From Variovorax sp. Root411 (GTDB taxonomy: Bacteria > Pseudomonadota > Gammaproteobacteria > Burkholderiales > Burkholderiaceae_C), in assembly GCF_001425205.1 (NCBI RefSeq), contig NZ_LMDW01000020.1, positions 136,628 through 200,627 of the forward strand: a stretch of 64,000 nt of DNA. Direction: 5' to 3'. Position 1 is the first letter of the stretch; each line of letters begins with the position of its first letter. Shown one piece after another: positions 8,124 through 16,672 of the stretch. The translations under genes were made by a program, and so were the position numbers. The notes under the pieces were generated by a model. It made no database searches. It was not told where the DNA came from and worked only from the letters and a program-made list of their open reading frames with translations.

Positions 8124-9119
8124 TCAGTCGACGGTGATGTGGGCGCTCTTGATCACGCGCTCCCATCGCTTCATTTCGCTCGCGATCAGTTGGCCGAAGG
8201 CCTGCGGCGTGGTGGGCGTGGGCTCGGCGCCCTCAGCGGCCAGCCGCGCATGCACGTCCGCCGAGTTGAGCGACTGGTTGATCTGCCGGTTGAGCATGGC
8301 GACGATGTCCGCCGGCGTCCCGGCCGGCGCGACCACGCCGTACCACTGGTCGGCCTCGAAATCCTTGGTGCCGGGCACGCCGCTTTCGGCCACCGTGGGC
8401 ACGTCGGGCAGCAGCGCGATGCGCTTCGGGCTCGACACCGCCAGCGCGCGCAGCCTGCCGGACTTGATGTGCGGCAGCAGCGCGGGTGCACCGGTGAAGA
8501 GCAGCTGCAGCTGCCCTGCGAGCAGGTCGGTGACGGCTGGCGCCGTGCCCCTGTATGGCACGTGCAGGAATGACGCGCCGGTCTGCAGCTTGAGGTACTC
8601 CGTCGCGATGTGCGCGGCGCTGCCGTTGCCGCCGGAGCCGAAGGCCAGCTGGCCCGGACGCGCCTTGGCCAGCGCGACCAGCTCGGCCAGCGTGCGCGCC
8701 GCAACGGAGGCATGCACCACCAGCACGTTCGGCACGCGAGCCACCCAGGCCACGGGGGCGAAGCTGCGCACGGGGTCGTAGTCGAGCTTGGGGTACAGCG
8801 AGGGGTTGATGGCCAGCGTGCCGATGTGCCCCATCAGCAGCGTGTAGCCGTCGGCGGGCGACTTCGCGACTTTGTCCGCGCCGATGGAGCCGCCGGCGCC
8901 TGGGAGGTTGTCGACCACCACGGGCTGGTGCCAGGCGCGGCCCAGCTCGAGGCCGATGGCCCGGCCGAGCACGTCGGTGGAGCCTCCGGGCGTGAAGGGA
9001 ATGACCATGCGGATCGGCTTGGCCGGATAGCCCTGGGCCAGGGCAGTGCGGCTCGCCGGCAGCAGAGCGCTGGCGACCGCAGTCAGGCAGGCCTGGCGAC
9101 GGGTGATGGCTGTGGTCAT
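8124..9119 (-). CDS. Bug/TctC-family solute-binding protein with Tat-like leader
   Basis: 331 residues. The leader MTTAITRRQACLTAVASALL carries a twin-Arg followed by a hydrophobic stretch and probably ends at TALAQG, which resembles a Tat signal. Family motifs YPAKPIRMVIPFTPGG, DNLPGAGGSIGADKVAK, DGYTLLMGH and HVPYRGTAPAVTDLLAGQ follow. It is one of two consecutive Bug genes in the gallate operon, separated by only 5 bp. Possible ligands are gallate or ring-cleavage acids; the MFS transporter in the same operon would be the actual permease. Confidence 0.92.
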   Translation of the reverse strand: MTTAITRRQACLTAVASALLPASRTALAQGYPAKPIRMVIPFTPGGSTDVLGRAIGLELGRAWHQPVVVDNLPGAGGSIGADKVAKSPADGYTLLMGHIGTLAINPSLYPKLDYDPVRSFAPVAWVARVPNVLVVHASVAARTLAELVALAKARPGQLAFGSGGNGSAAHIATEYLKLQTGASFLHVPYRGTAPAVTDLLAGQLQLLFTGAPALLPHIKSGRLRALAVSSPKRIALLPDVPTVAESGVPGTKDFEADQWYGVVAPAGTPADIVAMLNRQINQSLNSADVHARLAAEGAEPTPTTPQAFGQLIASEMKRWERVIKSAHITVD

Positions 9120-9124
9120 GGCGC

Positions 9125-10108
9125 TCAGTCGGGCTTGATGTTGGCTTCGCGGATCAGCTTGCCGTAGCGCGCCACGTCGGCCTTGAGCAGCTTCTCGAAC
9201 TGAGCCGTCGGCCCCGGCAAAGGAGCGCCGCCCGCTGCGGCGAGCTGGTTGCGCACCTCGGGCGAGTCGATGGCCTTCTGCACCGCGTCGTGCAGCTTCT
9301 CCACCACGGGCTTGGGCAGCCCGGCCGGCCCGACGAGGCCGTACCAGACGCTGGCTTCGAAACCCGGGTAGCCCGACTCGGCGACGGTCGGCACGCCCGG
9401 CAGCACGGCCGAGCGTTCGGCGCTCATCACCGCCAGCACGCGCAGCTTGCCGGACTTGGCCAGCGGCAGCGCTTCGAGCGCATTGACCGCAACCACCTCC
9501 ACGTGGCCACCGAGCACGTCGGTGAGCGCCTGCGCGCCGCCCTTGTAGGGCACGTGCCGCAGCTGCAGGCCGGCCGTGTGCTGGAAAAGTTCCATCGCGA
9601 GATGCGGCGTCGAGCCGTTGCCAGGCGTGGCAACCGTCACGCTGCCCGGTTTTGCCTTGGCTGCCGCGACGAGGTCAGGCAGGGTCTTGATCGCAGACTC
9701 CTCGCGCACCGTGAACACAACGGGCACGCGGCCGACCGAAGCCACCGGCGTCAGCTCGCGTTCCAGGTCGTAGGGCGCGGGCTGAAACAGCGACGGGTTC
9801 ACCGCCAGCGCATTGGCGGCCAGCAGCAGGGTGTAGCCATCGGGCGGGCTCGTGATGACGGACTTGACCGCGATGTTCGTGGCTGCGCCGGGCTTGTTTT
9901 CGACGATGACCGGCTGGCCGAGGATGGCCGACATCCGCAGGCCGACCGAGCGCGCGATGGCGTCGACCGCGCCGCCGGCGCTGTAGCCCACGAGGATCTT
10001 CACGGGTTTGGACGGAAAGGCGTCGACCGCGCGGGCAACGCCTAGCTGGCCGAACGCCGCCAGTGCGGCCATGCCGAGGGCGAGGCGTCGGGAAAGCAGG
10101 GTTTTCAT
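9125..10108 (-). CDS. Bug/TctC-family periplasmic solute-binding protein
   Basis: 327 residues from ATG at 10106-10108 (MKTLLSRRLALGMAALAAFG). The frame is open further upstream into the dioxygenase gene, but the signal peptide fixes this start. Motifs are FPSKPVKILVGYSAGG, ENKPGAATN, DGYTLLLAAN and HVPYKGGAQALTDVLGG. It directly follows the gallate dioxygenase (32 bp) and precedes the second Bug gene (5 bp). The two share the fold but differ along most of their length, so they are not a recent duplication. Confidence 0.92.
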   Translation of the reverse strand: MKTLLSRRLALGMAALAAFGQLGVARAVDAFPSKPVKILVGYSAGGAVDAIARSVGLRMSAILGQPVIVENKPGAATNIAVKSVITSPPDGYTLLLAANALAVNPSLFQPAPYDLERELTPVASVGRVPVVFTVREESAIKTLPDLVAAAKAKPGSVTVATPGNGSTPHLAMELFQHTAGLQLRHVPYKGGAQALTDVLGGHVEVVAVNALEALPLAKSGKLRVLAVMSAERSAVLPGVPTVAESGYPGFEASVWYGLVGPAGLPKPVVEKLHDAVQKAIDSPEVRNQLAAAGGAPLPGPTAQFEKLLKADVARYGKLIREANIKPD

Positions 10109-10140
10109 GTTCGTTGTCTCCGGAATGGAAAGGGGGCGGC

Positions 10141-11445
10141 TCAGCGCGGCTGCGGTGCGGCGGCGCTGTCCCATGCCTGCGGCGCGGCGTCCTTGCCGGC
10201 CACCGAATACAGGGCGCCGGGCGCATTGCGGGTCTGCTGGAAGTCTTCCAGCGACTGGCCGCGCATCGCGGCGTAGATGTGCAGGTTCGACACGCCCACC
10301 ACCGCGCCCAGCTTCTCCAGCATGAAGAAGATCACGCCGTACTGGATCAGGCCGCGCCAGTCGCGGTGGCGCACGAGGTCGCGCTCTCTGTCCGTCAGGC
10401 CGGCGGCCTCGAACGCGGCCTCCTCGTCGGCAAGAAAGGCGGCGCGGTGCGCGGGGCGCGTCATGCCGTGCAGGAACTTGTTGAGGCGGTAGGCGCGCAC
10501 GCTGGTCTCGAGCGTGAACGGGTAGGTGCCGCGCAGCGCTTCCACGCCGGCCAGTTCTTCCGCGATGCGGCGGCGGTGCCGCTCGACTTCCCCGGCCACG
10601 GGCGGGCTCGCGAGGTTCTCGTAGATGGCGGTGGCGATGCCCGTCATCGAGGGCAGGTAGTAGCTCTGGTGCGTCTTGCGCACATTGGACGACAGGGCGC
10701 CGCGCATCACCAGCCACATGATGACTTCGGCGCCTTCCATGCCGCCGAGCGTTGCCAGTTCGGCCTGCGTCATCTCGGTCAGCCGCACCGGGTCGTTCTC
10801 GATCAGGTCGAGGAACTGCGCGTCCCAGGCGGAGTTGTTGAAGCCCGCGCGCTCGCCGTGCACCTGGTGCGAAAGGCCGCCGGTGGCGACGATCGCCACC
10901 CTGATGTCGTCCGGATAGCTCTCGATCGCGCGCCGCAGCGCCTGGCCGAGCTTGTAGCAGCGCCGCGCCGACGGCACGGGCGACTGCAGCACGCCCACCT
11001 GCAGCGGGATCACCGGCACAGGCCATGCCGGCTTGTGCGGGCACAGCAGCGACATCGGCGAGAACACGCCATGGTCCAGCGCGCGGTCCTGGAAGAAAGA
11101 CATGTCGAACTCGTCGGCCACCAGCGAGCGGCCGATGTGCCGCGCCAGTGTCGGATGGCCCGCCAGCGGCGGCAGGTCGCGTGCGCCGCCGCCTTCGTCG
11201 GCCACCTCGTGCCGCTCGCCCACGCCCAGCGAGAAGGCCGAGTAGTGGTCGAAAAAGAACGAGCTGACGTGGTCGTTGTAGATGAAGAAGAGCACGTCGG
11301 GCTTCTTCTCGGCCAGCCATTGCTGCACCGGCGCGAAGGCCTCGAAGATGGGCGCCCAGACCGGGTCCTGCTGCTTTTTCTTGTCGAAGGCGAAGCCGAT
11401 GGTGGGGGTGTGGGAACAGGCGACGGCGCCGATGATCTGGGCCAT
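10141..11445 (-). CDS. galA: Gallate dioxygenase (fused LigB/LigA-type extradiol dioxygenase)
   Basis: 434 residues. The N-terminal ~280 residues form the class III extradiol (LigB) domain. His12 (CSHTP), His59 (NDH) and a Glu near 240 (GGMEGAEVIMW) are the expected Fe(II) ligands, with a conserved DHGVF near 124. The C-terminal part (from about 280; NKFLHGMTR, LVRHRDWRGLIQYG, FFMLEKLGAV) is a LigA-like small-subunit domain on the same chain. That fused architecture and length match gallate dioxygenases GalA/DesB, which cleave gallate to 4-oxalomesaconate in the cytoplasm. It follows the aromatic-acid transporter gene, and the aldolase and hydratase of the pathway lie just upstream. Confidence 0.9.
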   Translation of the reverse strand: MAQIIGAVACSHTPTIGFAFDKKKQQDPVWAPIFEAFAPVQQWLAEKKPDVLFFIYNDHVSSFFFDHYSAFSLGVGERHEVADEGGGARDLPPLAGHPTLARHIGRSLVADEFDMSFFQDRALDHGVFSPMSLLCPHKPAWPVPVIPLQVGVLQSPVPSARRCYKLGQALRRAIESYPDDIRVAIVATGGLSHQVHGERAGFNNSAWDAQFLDLIENDPVRLTEMTQAELATLGGMEGAEVIMWLVMRGALSSNVRKTHQSYYLPSMTGIATAIYENLASPPVAGEVERHRRRIAEELAGVEALRGTYPFTLETSVRAYRLNKFLHGMTRPAHRAAFLADEEAAFEAAGLTDRERDLVRHRDWRGLIQYGVIFFMLEKLGAVVGVSNLHIYAAMRGQSLEDFQQTRNAPGALYSVAGKDAAPQAWDSAAAPQPR

Positions 11446-11510
11446 GAATTAGCTCCTGCGCTCAGTGCGGCGCGATGACGGAAGGGGTGGGGAAAAAATT
11501 CGGCATGGCT

Positions 11511-12866
11511 TCAGGTGCGCGCCAGTCGGGGGCTGCCCGCGGAGCCGTCGTCGGCCTGCGCGGCCCGGGCCTTGAGCACTGCGGCCGCAGCCAGCAGCGC
11601 CGGCACGGCCAGCAGCGACACGATGGCGCCGAAGCCCCATCCCATCGTCAGCAGCACGCCGCCGAACATCGAACCGACGATGCTGCCGAAGCGTCCCATG
11701 CCCAGCATCCAGCTGACGCCGGTGGCGCGCGCCATCGTGGGGTAGCAGCCGGGCGCGAAGGCGTTGAGCCCCGTCTGCGCGCCGCTCATGAAGAAGCCGG
11801 CCAGCGCCACCAGCAGCGCGAGCGACGCCGACAGCGCGCCCGACGTGCCGAGACACAGGATGCAGACGGCGCCCGCCGCATAGGCGGCGGCGATGACGCG
11901 CGTCGGCGCGGTGCGATCCATGGTCCAGCCCACGAGGATGGCGCCCACCGTGCCGCCGATTTGGAACATGGCGGTCACCGTCGCGGCGGTCTCGATGGGA
12001 AGGCCTGCGTCCTTGATCAGCGTGGGCAGCCATCCGGTCAGCAGGTAGATCACCAGCAGGCCCATGAAGTAGGTCGTCCACAGGGCGAGCGTCATCAGCC
12101 CGTAGCCGCGCGAGAACAGCACACCGATCGGCTTCTTCGCCGCCACCGGCGGCTCGGCCGCGACGAAGGTGGTCCCAGCCGGGAACACGGTGCGGCAGAT
12201 GCGGCCCAGCACGGCGGCAATGCGCTCGGCCGGCTGCCTGCGGACCACCATGAAGCGGGCCGACTCGGGCAGCAGGGCCAGCAGCAGCGGCACCAGCACC
12301 AGCGGCAGCGCGCCGCCCAGCAACAGCACCGAGCGCCAGCCGAAATGTGGAATGAGCCACGCCGCGGCGAAGCCCACCACGCCCGAACCCAGGTTGAAGC
12401 CGGTGAACATCACGGCGATCAGCAGCGAGCGCGAACGCTGCGGCACGTACTCCGACAGCAGCGTCGTCGTGTTGGGCATTGCCGCGCCGAGGCCCAGGCC
12501 GGTGAGGAAGCGAAGCGCCGCCATCTGAGGCAGGTTCTGCGCGAACGCGGTGGCGACGGTGAAGATGCCGAACAGGAAGACCGAGGCCGTCAGCACCGTC
12601 TTGCGGCCCAGCCGGTCCGACGCGGGGCCGGCGACCAGCGCGCCGAACACGAGCCCGAAGGGCGCGGCGCTCATCACGAGGCCGAAGGCGGCGCGCGACA
12701 CGCCCCATTCCTGCAGGATGGAAGGCGCGAGGAATCCGATGATCGCGACGTCCATGCCGTCGGCCGCGACCACCAGGAAGCAAAGCACTAGCAGCAGCCA
12801 CTGCATGGCGCTCATGGAGCGGGCGTCGATGAAGGCCTTGACGTCGACCTGAGCCGGATTGTTCAT
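11511..12866 (-). CDS. MFS aromatic acid:H+ symporter (AAHS family), probable gallate importer
   Basis: 451 residues from ATG at 12864-12866 (MNNPAQVDVKAFIDARSMS); the frame is open farther upstream but without family sequence. About 12 membrane segments are visible. TM1 holds VVAADGMDVAIIGF with the two Asp residues typical of AAHS carriers, and loop 2-3 has GPASDRLGRK. A large cytoplasmic loop sits between the halves. It lies 35 bp after the CHA aldolase gene and 65 bp before gallate dioxygenase, the same company as GalT in pseudomonads. Gallate is the likely substrate, though other hydroxybenzoates are possible. Confidence 0.88.
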   Translation of the reverse strand: MNNPAQVDVKAFIDARSMSAMQWLLLVLCFLVVAADGMDVAIIGFLAPSILQEWGVSRAAFGLVMSAAPFGLVFGALVAGPASDRLGRKTVLTASVFLFGIFTVATAFAQNLPQMAALRFLTGLGLGAAMPNTTTLLSEYVPQRSRSLLIAVMFTGFNLGSGVVGFAAAWLIPHFGWRSVLLLGGALPLVLVPLLLALLPESARFMVVRRQPAERIAAVLGRICRTVFPAGTTFVAAEPPVAAKKPIGVLFSRGYGLMTLALWTTYFMGLLVIYLLTGWLPTLIKDAGLPIETAATVTAMFQIGGTVGAILVGWTMDRTAPTRVIAAAYAAGAVCILCLGTSGALSASLALLVALAGFFMSGAQTGLNAFAPGCYPTMARATGVSWMLGMGRFGSIVGSMFGGVLLTMGWGFGAIVSLLAVPALLAAAAVLKARAAQADDGSAGSPRLART

Positions 12867-12901
12867 TGTTGTCTCTCGTTGTTTCGAACAGGGCGGCCGG
12901 T

Positions 12902-13603
12902 CTAGTCCACGTAGCGCAGGCCGGCCTTGGCGAGCAGCTCGCGCATGGCGTACATGTCCAGGCCCAGCTCGCCGGCCGCGAAGCGCGCGCGCTTGCCGGC
13001 CTCGTTGGCCTCGCGCGCCTCGGCGGCATCGGCCACGCGTGCGGCCAGCTGCGCGGGCACGACCACCACGCCGTCGATGTCGGCCAGCACCACGTCGCCC
13101 GGCTGCACCAGCGCGCCGGCACACACCACCGGCACGTTCACCGAACCCGGCGTGGCCTTGATCGTTCCCTTCGAATGGATGGCGCGGCTGAACACGGGGA
13201 AGTCCATGGCGATGAGGTCGCGCACGTCACGCACGCCGCCGTCGATCACCAGGCCCTTGCAGCCGCGCGCCTTGAACGAGGTCGCGAGCAGGTCGCCGAA
13301 GAAGCCGTCGGTGCTGTCGGCGGTGCAGGCTGCGACCACCACGTCGCCGGGCTGTATCTGCTCGGCCGCGACGTGCAGCATCCAGTTGTCGCCGGGCTGC
13401 AGCAGCACGGTGATAGCGGTGCCGCACATGCGGGCTTCGGGGTGGATGGGGCGGATGCGCGGCGCCATCAGGCCAAGACGGCCCAGCGCCTCATGCACCG
13501 TGGACACGCCGAAGCGCGACAGCTTCTCGACGGCAGCCGCATCGGCACGCACGACGCGACGGTGAACGACGCCGAGTTCTTGAAGGACGGGAGTGGTCGA
13601 CAT
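12902..13603 (-). CDS. ligK: 4-carboxy-4-hydroxy-2-oxoadipate aldolase / oxaloacetate decarboxylase (RraA-like fold)
   Basis: 233 residues, the usual size of LigK/ProA/GalC aldolases. FGVSTVHEALGRLG, GTAITVLLQPGDNWMLHVA, GDVVVAACTADSTDGFFG and VIDGGVRD (catalytic Arg-Asp pair, preceded at the expected distance by the Gly of the G-x20-RD pattern) are visible. The long C-terminal helix after VVPAQLA is typical of the aldolases and absent from plain RraA. The enzyme splits 4-carboxy-4-hydroxy-2-oxoadipate into pyruvate and oxaloacetate, the last step of gallate breakdown. It starts 2 bp after the stop of the hydratase gene. Confidence 0.9.
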   Translation of the reverse strand: MSTTPVLQELGVVHRRVVRADAAAVEKLSRFGVSTVHEALGRLGLMAPRIRPIHPEARMCGTAITVLLQPGDNWMLHVAAEQIQPGDVVVAACTADSTDGFFGDLLATSFKARGCKGLVIDGGVRDVRDLIAMDFPVFSRAIHSKGTIKATPGSVNVPVVCAGALVQPGDVVLADIDGVVVVPAQLAARVADAAEAREANEAGKRARFAAGELGLDMYAMRELLAKAGLRYVD

Positions 13604-13605
13604 GT

Positions 13606-14640
13606 TCAGAGTCCTTTTTGCTTGAGTGCGCGGTCAAGGCGCGGGTACACGCGGCGCGCGTTGCCTTCGTAGATCTGGTGGCGCGCCTTGTCGTCGAGCA
13701 GCGGCGTGGCATCGATGTAGCGGCGCGTGTCGTCGTAGGGGAAGCCGGTCTCGGGGTCGATGCCGCGCACCGCGCCGATCATTTCGCTCGCGAAGAGCAC
13801 GTTGTCGACCGGGATCACGCGCGTCAGCAGGTCGATGCCCGGCTGGTGGTACACGCAGGTGTCGAAGAAGATGTTGTTCAGCAGGTGGTCCTTGAGCAGC
13901 GGCTTCTTCATTTCCTGCGCCAGGCCGCGGAAGCGCCCCCAGTGGTAGGGCACCGCGCCGCCGCCGTGCGGAATGACGAAGCGCAGCGTTGGAAAGTCGG
14001 TGAGCAGGTCCGAGGTGAGGCACTGCATGAAGGCCGTGGTGTCGGCGTTCAGGTAGTGCGCGCCAGTGGTGTGGAAGCAGGCGTTGCAGCTGGTGCTCAC
14101 GTGCACCATCGCGGGAATGTCGAGCTCGACCATCTTTTCGTAGATGGGGTACCAGTGCCGGTCGGACAGCGGCGGGCTGGTCCAGTGGCCGCCCGAGGGG
14201 TCGGGGTTGAGGTTGATGCCGACAAAGCCGTACTCGTGCACGCATCGTTCGATCTCGGGGATGCAGCTGGCCGGGTCGACGCCCGGCGACTGCGGCAGCA
14301 TGGCCGCGCCGATGAAGTGATCGGGGAACAGCTGGCTCACACGGAAGCACAGCTCGTTACAGATAGCGGCCCAGGTGGACGAGACCTCGAAGTCGCCGAT
14401 GTGGTGCGCCATGAAGCTCGCGCGCGGGCTGAAGATGGTCAGGTCGCTGCCGCGCTCCTTCATCAGCCGCAGCTGGTTGCTCTCGATGGACTCGCGCAGC
14501 TCGTCGTCGCCGATCTTCAGCTCCGAGACCTTGGGCATTGCCGATGGGTCGGCAATGCCGGCGATCTGCCGGTTGCGCCAGGCTTCGAGGGCCTTGGGCG
14601 CGGTCGTGTAGTGGCCGTGACAGTCGATGATCATTCGCAA
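13606..14640 (-). CDS. ligJ: 4-oxalomesaconate hydratase, LigJ-type amidohydrolase
   Basis: 344 residues. The start MRMIIDCHGHYTTAPKALEAWR closely recalls LigJ; HxH in DCHGH binds zinc. MVHVSTSCN, IPHGGGAVPYHWGR and LFASEMIGAVRG (catalytic Glu) complete the amidohydrolase site. LigJ hydrates the oxalomesaconate produced by ring cleavage to 4-carboxy-4-hydroxy-2-oxoadipate. It is the first gene of the operon, facing the two-HTH LysR regulator. Pseudomonad GalB is an unrelated PIG-L-type enzyme, so this operon mixes a gallate dioxygenase with a sphingomonad-type hydratase. No LigU- or GalD-type isomerase is seen. Confidence 0.9.
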   Translation of the reverse strand: MRMIIDCHGHYTTAPKALEAWRNRQIAGIADPSAMPKVSELKIGDDELRESIESNQLRLMKERGSDLTIFSPRASFMAHHIGDFEVSSTWAAICNELCFRVSQLFPDHFIGAAMLPQSPGVDPASCIPEIERCVHEYGFVGINLNPDPSGGHWTSPPLSDRHWYPIYEKMVELDIPAMVHVSTSCNACFHTTGAHYLNADTTAFMQCLTSDLLTDFPTLRFVIPHGGGAVPYHWGRFRGLAQEMKKPLLKDHLLNNIFFDTCVYHQPGIDLLTRVIPVDNVLFASEMIGAVRGIDPETGFPYDDTRRYIDATPLLDDKARHQIYEGNARRVYPRLDRALKQKGL

Positions 14641-14750
14641 CGCTCCGGAAGGTATGCAGGGGGTGCTTCAGGCATGGAAGAAGTCTGTGCCGCGGCGGCC
14701 CTGCGTGGCGTGAGTTAGCGTTGCTTTGCCATCATTCTTTTTTATCGAAT

Positions 14751-14762
14751 AGGGTTAACCCT
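14751..14762. promoter_or_regulatory. 12-bp perfect palindrome between ligJ and the divergent regulator
   Basis: AGGGTTAACCCT lies 31 bp upstream of the regulator's ATG and about 110 bp upstream of the ligJ start, in a stretch visibly richer in A+T than its surroundings. Its position fits an operator for the divergent LysR-type protein, possibly autoregulatory. Binding is inferred only. Confidence 0.5.
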
Positions 14763-14792
14763 TGAATATGAAAATGCGCAGCTGAGAGGGGA

Positions 14793-16094
14793 ATGCCGTC
14801 CGTGAACCGAAAACCCGCACATCACAAAGTTATTGAGCACACCGACAGCGTGGCGCTCGGCATCAACCTGCGCCATCTGCGCGCGTTCTCGGCCGTGGCG
14901 TCGGCCGGGAGCATTGCCGCGGCCGCCGAAGCGCTGTTTCGCGTGGCGTCGGCGGTGACGCGCTCGATCCTCGACCTGGAGGCCGCGCTCGGCAGGCCGC
15001 TGTTCGACCGGCGCTCGCGGGGCATGGCGCTCAACGCCTATGGCGAGCTGGTGCTGGTGCGTGCGCTTCGTATCGAGCGCGAGTTCGAGGAGGCGCGAAC
15101 GCAGCTGGTGGCACGCGGCGGCATCGATGGCGCCGCCGACGTCCATTCGCTCTTCACCTCGATCCTGAACGGCAGGCGTCTCGCCGTGATCGCGAGCCTC
15201 GCGGAAAAGCGCAACATGCCCGCTGTCGCGCGCGAGTTCGGCATCACGCAGCCGGCCATCAGCAGCGCGCTGAAAGACCTGGAAAGCGGGCTCGGCGTCG
15301 CGCTGTACAACAGGAATGCGCGCGGCCTGTCGGCAACGCCGGCGGGCGAGATCGTGGCCTTCTATTTCAAGCGCGTGCTGTCGGAGCTGCGGCACATCGG
15401 GCCCGACATCGCGGCCAGCGAAGGCACCCTGCAGGGCAACATCACGGTGGGCGCGCTGCCGCTCGGGCGCACGCAGATCCTGCCGCTGGCGATCGCGTCA
15501 TTGCTCGCGCGCCATCCGCGCCTGCATGTCTCCACCGTCGAGAGCCCGTACGATGCGCTGGCCGCGTCGCTGCGCAGCGGCGACATCGACTTCATCCTCG
15601 GCGCGCTGCGCAGCTCGGCCGAAGCGAAGGACCTGCAGCAGGAGCCGTTGTTCAAAGACCGCATCTCGGTGATCGCGCGCGCCGGCCATCCGCTCGCGCG
15701 GGCGAAGCGCATCGACTTCAGGATGCTGCGCGAGGCGAGCTGGACGCTCTCGCGCCATGGCTCGCCGTCGCGCGAGCTGCTGGAGCGCTTCTTCTCCGAT
15801 GCGCGGCAGGCGCCGCCGCTGCCGGCGGTGGAAACGGGCGACCTCGCCGTGCTGCGCGGGCTGCTGCTCGAAAGCGACATGCTGACCGCGATCTCCGCGC
15901 ATCAGCTTCGCTACGAGATCCGCGACGGCAGCCTCGTGGTGCTCGATTTTCCGCTCGAGGAAACCCGACGCCAGATCGGCCTGACGCAGCGCATGGGCGC
16001 GTTCCCTTCGCCCGGCGCGCGGGCGCTCATGGATGAGATCGGCAAGGTGGTGGCGGGGTCGCCGGATTTCCGCCTGCCGAAGGGGCGGAAGTAG
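14793..16094 (+). CDS. LysR-type regulator with two tandem N-terminal HTH domains
   Basis: 433 residues, about 120 longer than an ordinary LysR protein. Residues ~26-85 (LRHLRAFSAVASAGSIAAAA, VTRSILDLEAALGRPLFDRR) form a first LysR winged HTH. Residues ~127-186 (RRLAVIASLAEKRNMPAVAR, ITQPAISSALKDLESGLG, ATPAGEIV) form a second. The effector domain runs ~210-425 (GNITVGALPLGRTQILP). The first HTH is the less canonical (ALFRVASAVTRSI), so it may bind a different sequence or serve only in assembly. A purine-rich GAGAGGGG precedes the ATG. It is divergent from the gallate operon and is its probable regulator. Its 3' end overlaps the convergent membrane-protein gene by 68 bp. Confidence 0.9.
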   Translation: MPSVNRKPAHHKVIEHTDSVALGINLRHLRAFSAVASAGSIAAAAEALFRVASAVTRSILDLEAALGRPLFDRRSRGMALNAYGELVLVRALRIEREFEEARTQLVARGGIDGAADVHSLFTSILNGRRLAVIASLAEKRNMPAVAREFGITQPAISSALKDLESGLGVALYNRNARGLSATPAGEIVAFYFKRVLSELRHIGPDIAASEGTLQGNITVGALPLGRTQILPLAIASLLARHPRLHVSTVESPYDALAASLRSGDIDFILGALRSSAEAKDLQQEPLFKDRISVIARAGHPLARAKRIDFRMLREASWTLSRHGSPSRELLERFFSDARQAPPLPAVETGDLAVLRGLLLESDMLTAISAHQLRYEIRDGSLVVLDFPLEETRRQIGLTQRMGAFPSPGARALMDEIGKVVAGSPDFRLPKGRK

Positions 16095-16638
16095 CGCGGG
16101 CGGCCCTGAAGCCAAGGCAAACACCAATGGCGATCACACCGGTGACTGCGAGCATCGCCGCGGTGTGAACGCCGACGGCCGCCAGCGCCAGCAGCAGCGA
16201 GCCCGACGCGGTGATCTCCCGGGCAGCCGGTGCGCCGCTCATGCACAGCGGGATCAGCGCCGGCACCAGCATCAATCCCGCGCCGTGCGCGGTGGACATC
16301 ATGAAAGACCAGAGCGCCAGCCCGGCATTCCCGGCCGCTGCCCGCGCATGCCTTGCATTGCGGCGCCGCAGGTGATACACCGCGACGGCGACAAGAAGCC
16401 CGCCCGCCAGCGCCTGCAGCATCACGCCGTCCATCGACAGGCCAAGTGCCACCGCGGCGGCGACGAGCGCGACCGATGCGGCGTGCCCGATGGCGATCGG
16501 CAGCAGGGCTCGCAGCGCCTGCCTCCGGTCGCGCGACCGCACGCCCCAGGCGGCGGCGAACATCCAGCCGGTGGTGGGATTCAGCCCGTGAAGGGCGCCG
16601 ACTCCCGCGACCGCCAGCCATGGCCAGAGGCTTGCCAT
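16027..16638 (-). CDS. Polytopic inner-membrane protein of unknown function
   Basis: 203 residues with about six hydrophobic segments. The N-terminus WPWLAVAGVGALHGLNPTTG has a His and Asn-Pro in the first helix, reminiscent of Ni/Co- or TauE-type exporters, but no firm family can be assigned by eye. The last ~25 residues are Ala/Pro/Ser-rich and overlap the end of the convergent LysR gene. It follows the DUF899 gene by 34 bp on the same strand and probably belongs to the same transcription unit. Confidence 0.7.
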   Translation of the reverse strand: MASLWPWLAVAGVGALHGLNPTTGWMFAAAWGVRSRDRRQALRALLPIAIGHAASVALVAAAVALGLSMDGVMLQALAGGLLVAVAVYHLRRRNARHARAAAGNAGLALWSFMMSTAHGAGLMLVPALIPLCMSGAPAAREITASGSLLLALAAVGVHTAAMLAVTGVIAIGVCLGFRAARATSAPSAGGNPATPPPPCRSHP

Positions 16639-16672
16639 GATGTTGTCTCCACGCGCCCGGGCCGCTCGCGCT

